Positions 6,654 through 7,783 of a stretch of 7,783 nt of DNA are shown piece by piece. The notes below the pieces were generated by a model that was not told the origin of the DNA, searched no databases, and was given only the letters and a program-made list of their open reading frames with translations. The stretch lies in assembly GCA_964505555.1 (NCBI GenBank), contig CAZDIO010000028.1, positions 1-7,783 of the forward strand, in the 5' to 3' direction. The position numbers and the translations under genes are program-made. Positions within the stretch are counted from its first letter, which is position 1. The number at the start of each line of letters is the position of its first letter. The DNA is from CAZDIO01 sp964505555 (lineage in GTDB: Bacteria; Bdellovibrionota_C; UBA2361; SZUA-149; CAZDIO01).

Positions 6654-6700
6654 AGTACATTCCCCTCCTTAGTTTGAGAAAATGTACTGAAGTAGGAGGG
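6654..6700 (+). ncRNA. Predicted H-type pseudoknot element, RNA of unknown role
   Basis: Stem 1 is AGTACATT (6654-6661) with AATGTACT (6681-6688), eight perfect pairs. Stem 2 is CCCTCCT (6663-6669), inside the loop of stem 1, with AGGAGGG (6694-6700), seven perfect pairs. Loops are 1, 11 and 5 bases, which looks sterically feasible for an H-type pseudoknot. The strand AGGAGGG could instead pair with a second CCCTCCT at 6784-6790, so two folds compete. All pairs are Watson-Crick, so the transcribed strand cannot be inferred from them. No promoter is evident, and no known RNA family is recognised. Confidence 0.35.
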
Positions 6701-6765
6701 CGCGCTTATCAAAGAGGATTTTGTGACTTCGCTGGTACGCCGCCTTAAATCTGGCAGCCTAAATC

Positions 6766-6780
6766 GTATCCCAAGGATAC
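6766..6780. repeat. Perfect 6-bp inverted repeat with three-base loop
   Basis: GTATCC (6766-6771) and GGATAC (6775-6780) are exact complements around CAA. No T-run follows on either strand. It could be part of a larger RNA fold in this gap or a protein site; the short stem also allows chance. Confidence 0.3.
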
Positions 6781-6866
6781 CTCCCCTCCTTCACCATTAA
6801 CTCTGACAATCCTCCGATCAGGCTTAACCTTGATATCGGACTTATCTATACAGATAACTAAAAGTG

Positions 6867-7532
6867 TCAGCCCAATTTAAAGCGAACAGGCACCGTGACA
6901 CTATCGGGTACGGTAACTCCGAAACGTTTAGCTGGTTTAAATTTCCAATACCGAACAGCTTTTAGGGCAGCGTAGTCAAGACGTTCAAACCCTGAGGACT
7001 GAGTCACTGCAAGGCTGATTACCGCTCCTCGTTCATCAAGCAAAACATGTAAAACAACAAGACCCTCCTCCCCACGTTTGCGGGATACTTTTGGGTATGA
7101 AGGCCTCGGATTGAGCAGATAGTCCGGGTGTGCAGAGATTAAGGTTGATTTTGATCCTCCCTCAATTTGAGCTTTCTTTTCACCTAAATGTTGAAAGGAG
7201 GAAACACCCGTGTCCTTTGTATCTGTTCTACTTCTTTTTTTTAGCACTGGAACTACTTTCTTTATTATCTCCTGCTTTTTTGCTAGAGAGTGCTCAGTTT
7301 TTACTACCGCATCTTCAGTCTTCGTGGTTTCAATGCTGTTTGAAATAGGCTCCCGACTCTCCTCACTTGCAACGAGCTCTACCTCAACTTCTCCACTATT
7401 TACTCCGATCAGTGCTGGCTTTTCATTCTCAAAGTATCCAAAAAATATTAATGCATGAAAAAGAAGTGAGAAGAAAAAGCTCTGCTGATATGTTAGCCCC
7501 GTCAGTCCAGTAGAGAAAAAAGAGATATTCAT
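6867..7532 (-). CDS. tonB: TonB family energy transducer
   Basis: A 221-residue TonB-like protein that would span the periplasm and pass proton-motive energy from an ExbB-ExbD motor to outer-membrane receptors. One membrane helix lies at about 16-34. It contains S-x3-H (Ser22, His26), the same spacing as the functional Ser16/His20 of E. coli TonB. Residues 50-130 form a polar linker rich in Lys, Glu and Ser rather than the usual Pro-rich spacer. The C-terminal domain (about 140-221) has the family signatures PRPSYPKVSRKRGEEG (142-157), LDERGAV (165-171), SSGFERLDYAALKAVRYW (179-196) and FKPA (198-201). The ATG at 7532 lies seven bases after the exbD stop with no clear ribosome-binding site, so translation is probably coupled to exbD. 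A TolA-type role is less likely because of the typical TonB C-terminus and the ExbD neighbour. Confidence 0.93.
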   Translation of the reverse strand: MNISFFSTGLTGLTYQQSFFFSLLFHALIFFGYFENEKPALIGVNSGEVEVELVASEESREPISNSIETTKTEDAVVKTEHSLAKKQEIIKKVVPVLKKRSRTDTKDTGVSSFQHLGEKKAQIEGGSKSTLISAHPDYLLNPRPSYPKVSRKRGEEGLVVLHVLLDERGAVISLAVTQSSGFERLDYAALKAVRYWKFKPAKRFGVTVPDSVTVPVRFKLG

Positions 7533-7539
7533 CAGATTT

Positions 7540-7783
7540 TTATGAGGTCGATCTTTGGAATGCCTTCGGTCGTGTTTCGATAGCGATCTTTGCTAAGCCA
7601 GCCCTTCGAAGTTCGTCAAGAACGGTTACCACATCACCAAAATCTGTAGTTTTATCACTGTTAAGAAAAATTCTCGTTTCGGGATTTATCGCTCTAATCT
7701 TTTCAAATGTGGTTGGAAGTAGCCCCAGCGGAGTCTGCACCTGATCAACATAGATCTTCCCCTCTTGGTCGATGCTTATTGTT
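7540..7783 (-). CDS. exbD: ExbD/TolR family protein, C-terminal part, cut by window end
   Basis: The frame is open through the right edge of the window, so the N-terminus with the single membrane helix and its proton-carrying Asp is missing. The visible 80 residues begin TISIDQEGKIYVDQ and contain the periplasmic ExbD/TolR pattern: a beta strand with 'D-x-x-G-K-I-Y', then PETRIFLNSDKTTDFGDVV, then the helix VLDELRRAGLAKIAIETRP near the C-terminus. ExbD forms the inner-membrane stator and rotor complex with ExbB and energises TonB. It sits directly upstream of tonB in the same direction; exbB probably precedes it beyond the window. The GTG at 7740 is an internal valine, not the start. TolR is the alternative family name; the adjacent tonB favours ExbD. 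Confidence 0.93.
   Translation of the reverse strand, partial: TISIDQEGKIYVDQVQTPLGLLPTTFEKIRAINPETRIFLNSDKTTDFGDVVTVLDELRRAGLAKIAIETRPKAFQRSTS

Larger units (their letters stand above)
6561..6866. other. 306-nt convergent intergenic region with structured elements
   Basis: It lies between the stop of the Cys-rich gene and the stop of tonB. No coding family is recognisable on either strand. It contains a predicted pseudoknot (6654-6700), a perfect short hairpin GTATCC-CAA-GGATAC (6766-6780), an AT hairpin TTATCT/AGATAA (6842-6857), and two copies of the nine-base word CCCCTCCTT (6662-6670 and 6783-6791). None of the hairpins is followed by a clear T-tract, so no intrinsic terminator can be assigned to either neighbour. 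A 25-codon GTG frame (6723-6800), with GAGG five bases upstream, is possible but unsupported. A small RNA or a 3' UTR element are reasonable alternatives. Confidence 0.6.

Noticed and set aside
6662..6671. CCTCCTTA as the 3' end of a 16S rRNA fragment
   Set aside because: The bases before it do not match the conserved GGATCA of 16S, and no other rRNA sequence is nearby; a short pyrimidine match only.
6842..6857. TTATCT/AGATAA hairpin as the tonB terminator
   Set aside because: Only six AT-rich pairs and no T-tract on the minus strand; too weak to call a terminator.

Overview
The window holds nine genes, two of them cut by its ends, and no rRNA, tRNA, CRISPR array or insertion sequence that I can support. 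ExbD and TonB on the right imply a two-membrane (Gram-negative) bacterium. Base composition is moderate to AT-leaning, and GTG starts are used as well as ATG. The tyrosine- and cysteine-rich protein in the middle belongs, from memory, to a family seen mostly in genomes of uncultured lineages. A poorly sampled diderm group, for instance one of the former Deltaproteobacteria lineages, would fit; this placement is an inference with low confidence.

Layout. Positions 1-90 (minus) carry the first 30 codons of a gene that looks like a BioF/Kbl-type alpha-oxoamine synthase. It is divergent from a compact plus-strand operon (206-2864): a long-chain trans-polyprenyl diphosphate synthase, a DUF971/GBBH-like_N zinc-binding protein, and a NamZ-type (DUF1343, GH171) exo-beta-N-acetylmuramidase. 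Gaps in this operon are only 1-3 nt. A nhaA Na+/H+ antiporter gene (2891-4063, minus) converges on it, and a hairpin spans the junction. After an intergenic stretch of 357 nt, which ends in a strong 13-bp hairpin, come a three-helix membrane protein resembling DUF5658 and the Cys-rich protein (4878-6560). A 306-nt gap without a clear gene follows; it contains a predicted H-type pseudoknot. The right end is a minus-strand exbD-tonB pair whose upstream part lies outside the window.

How the parts fit. The first operon joins isoprenoid side-chain synthesis with cell-wall fragment recycling. NhaA and the ExbD-TonB pair both relate to ion gradients across the inner membrane: one exchanges Na+ for H+, the other spends the proton gradient on outer-membrane transport. 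The most unusual object is the Cys-rich protein. All 18 cysteines of its first Cys-rich block lie in one strict three-residue register, many of them in 12-residue rows, which suggests a beta-solenoid or a metal-binding ladder of unknown function.
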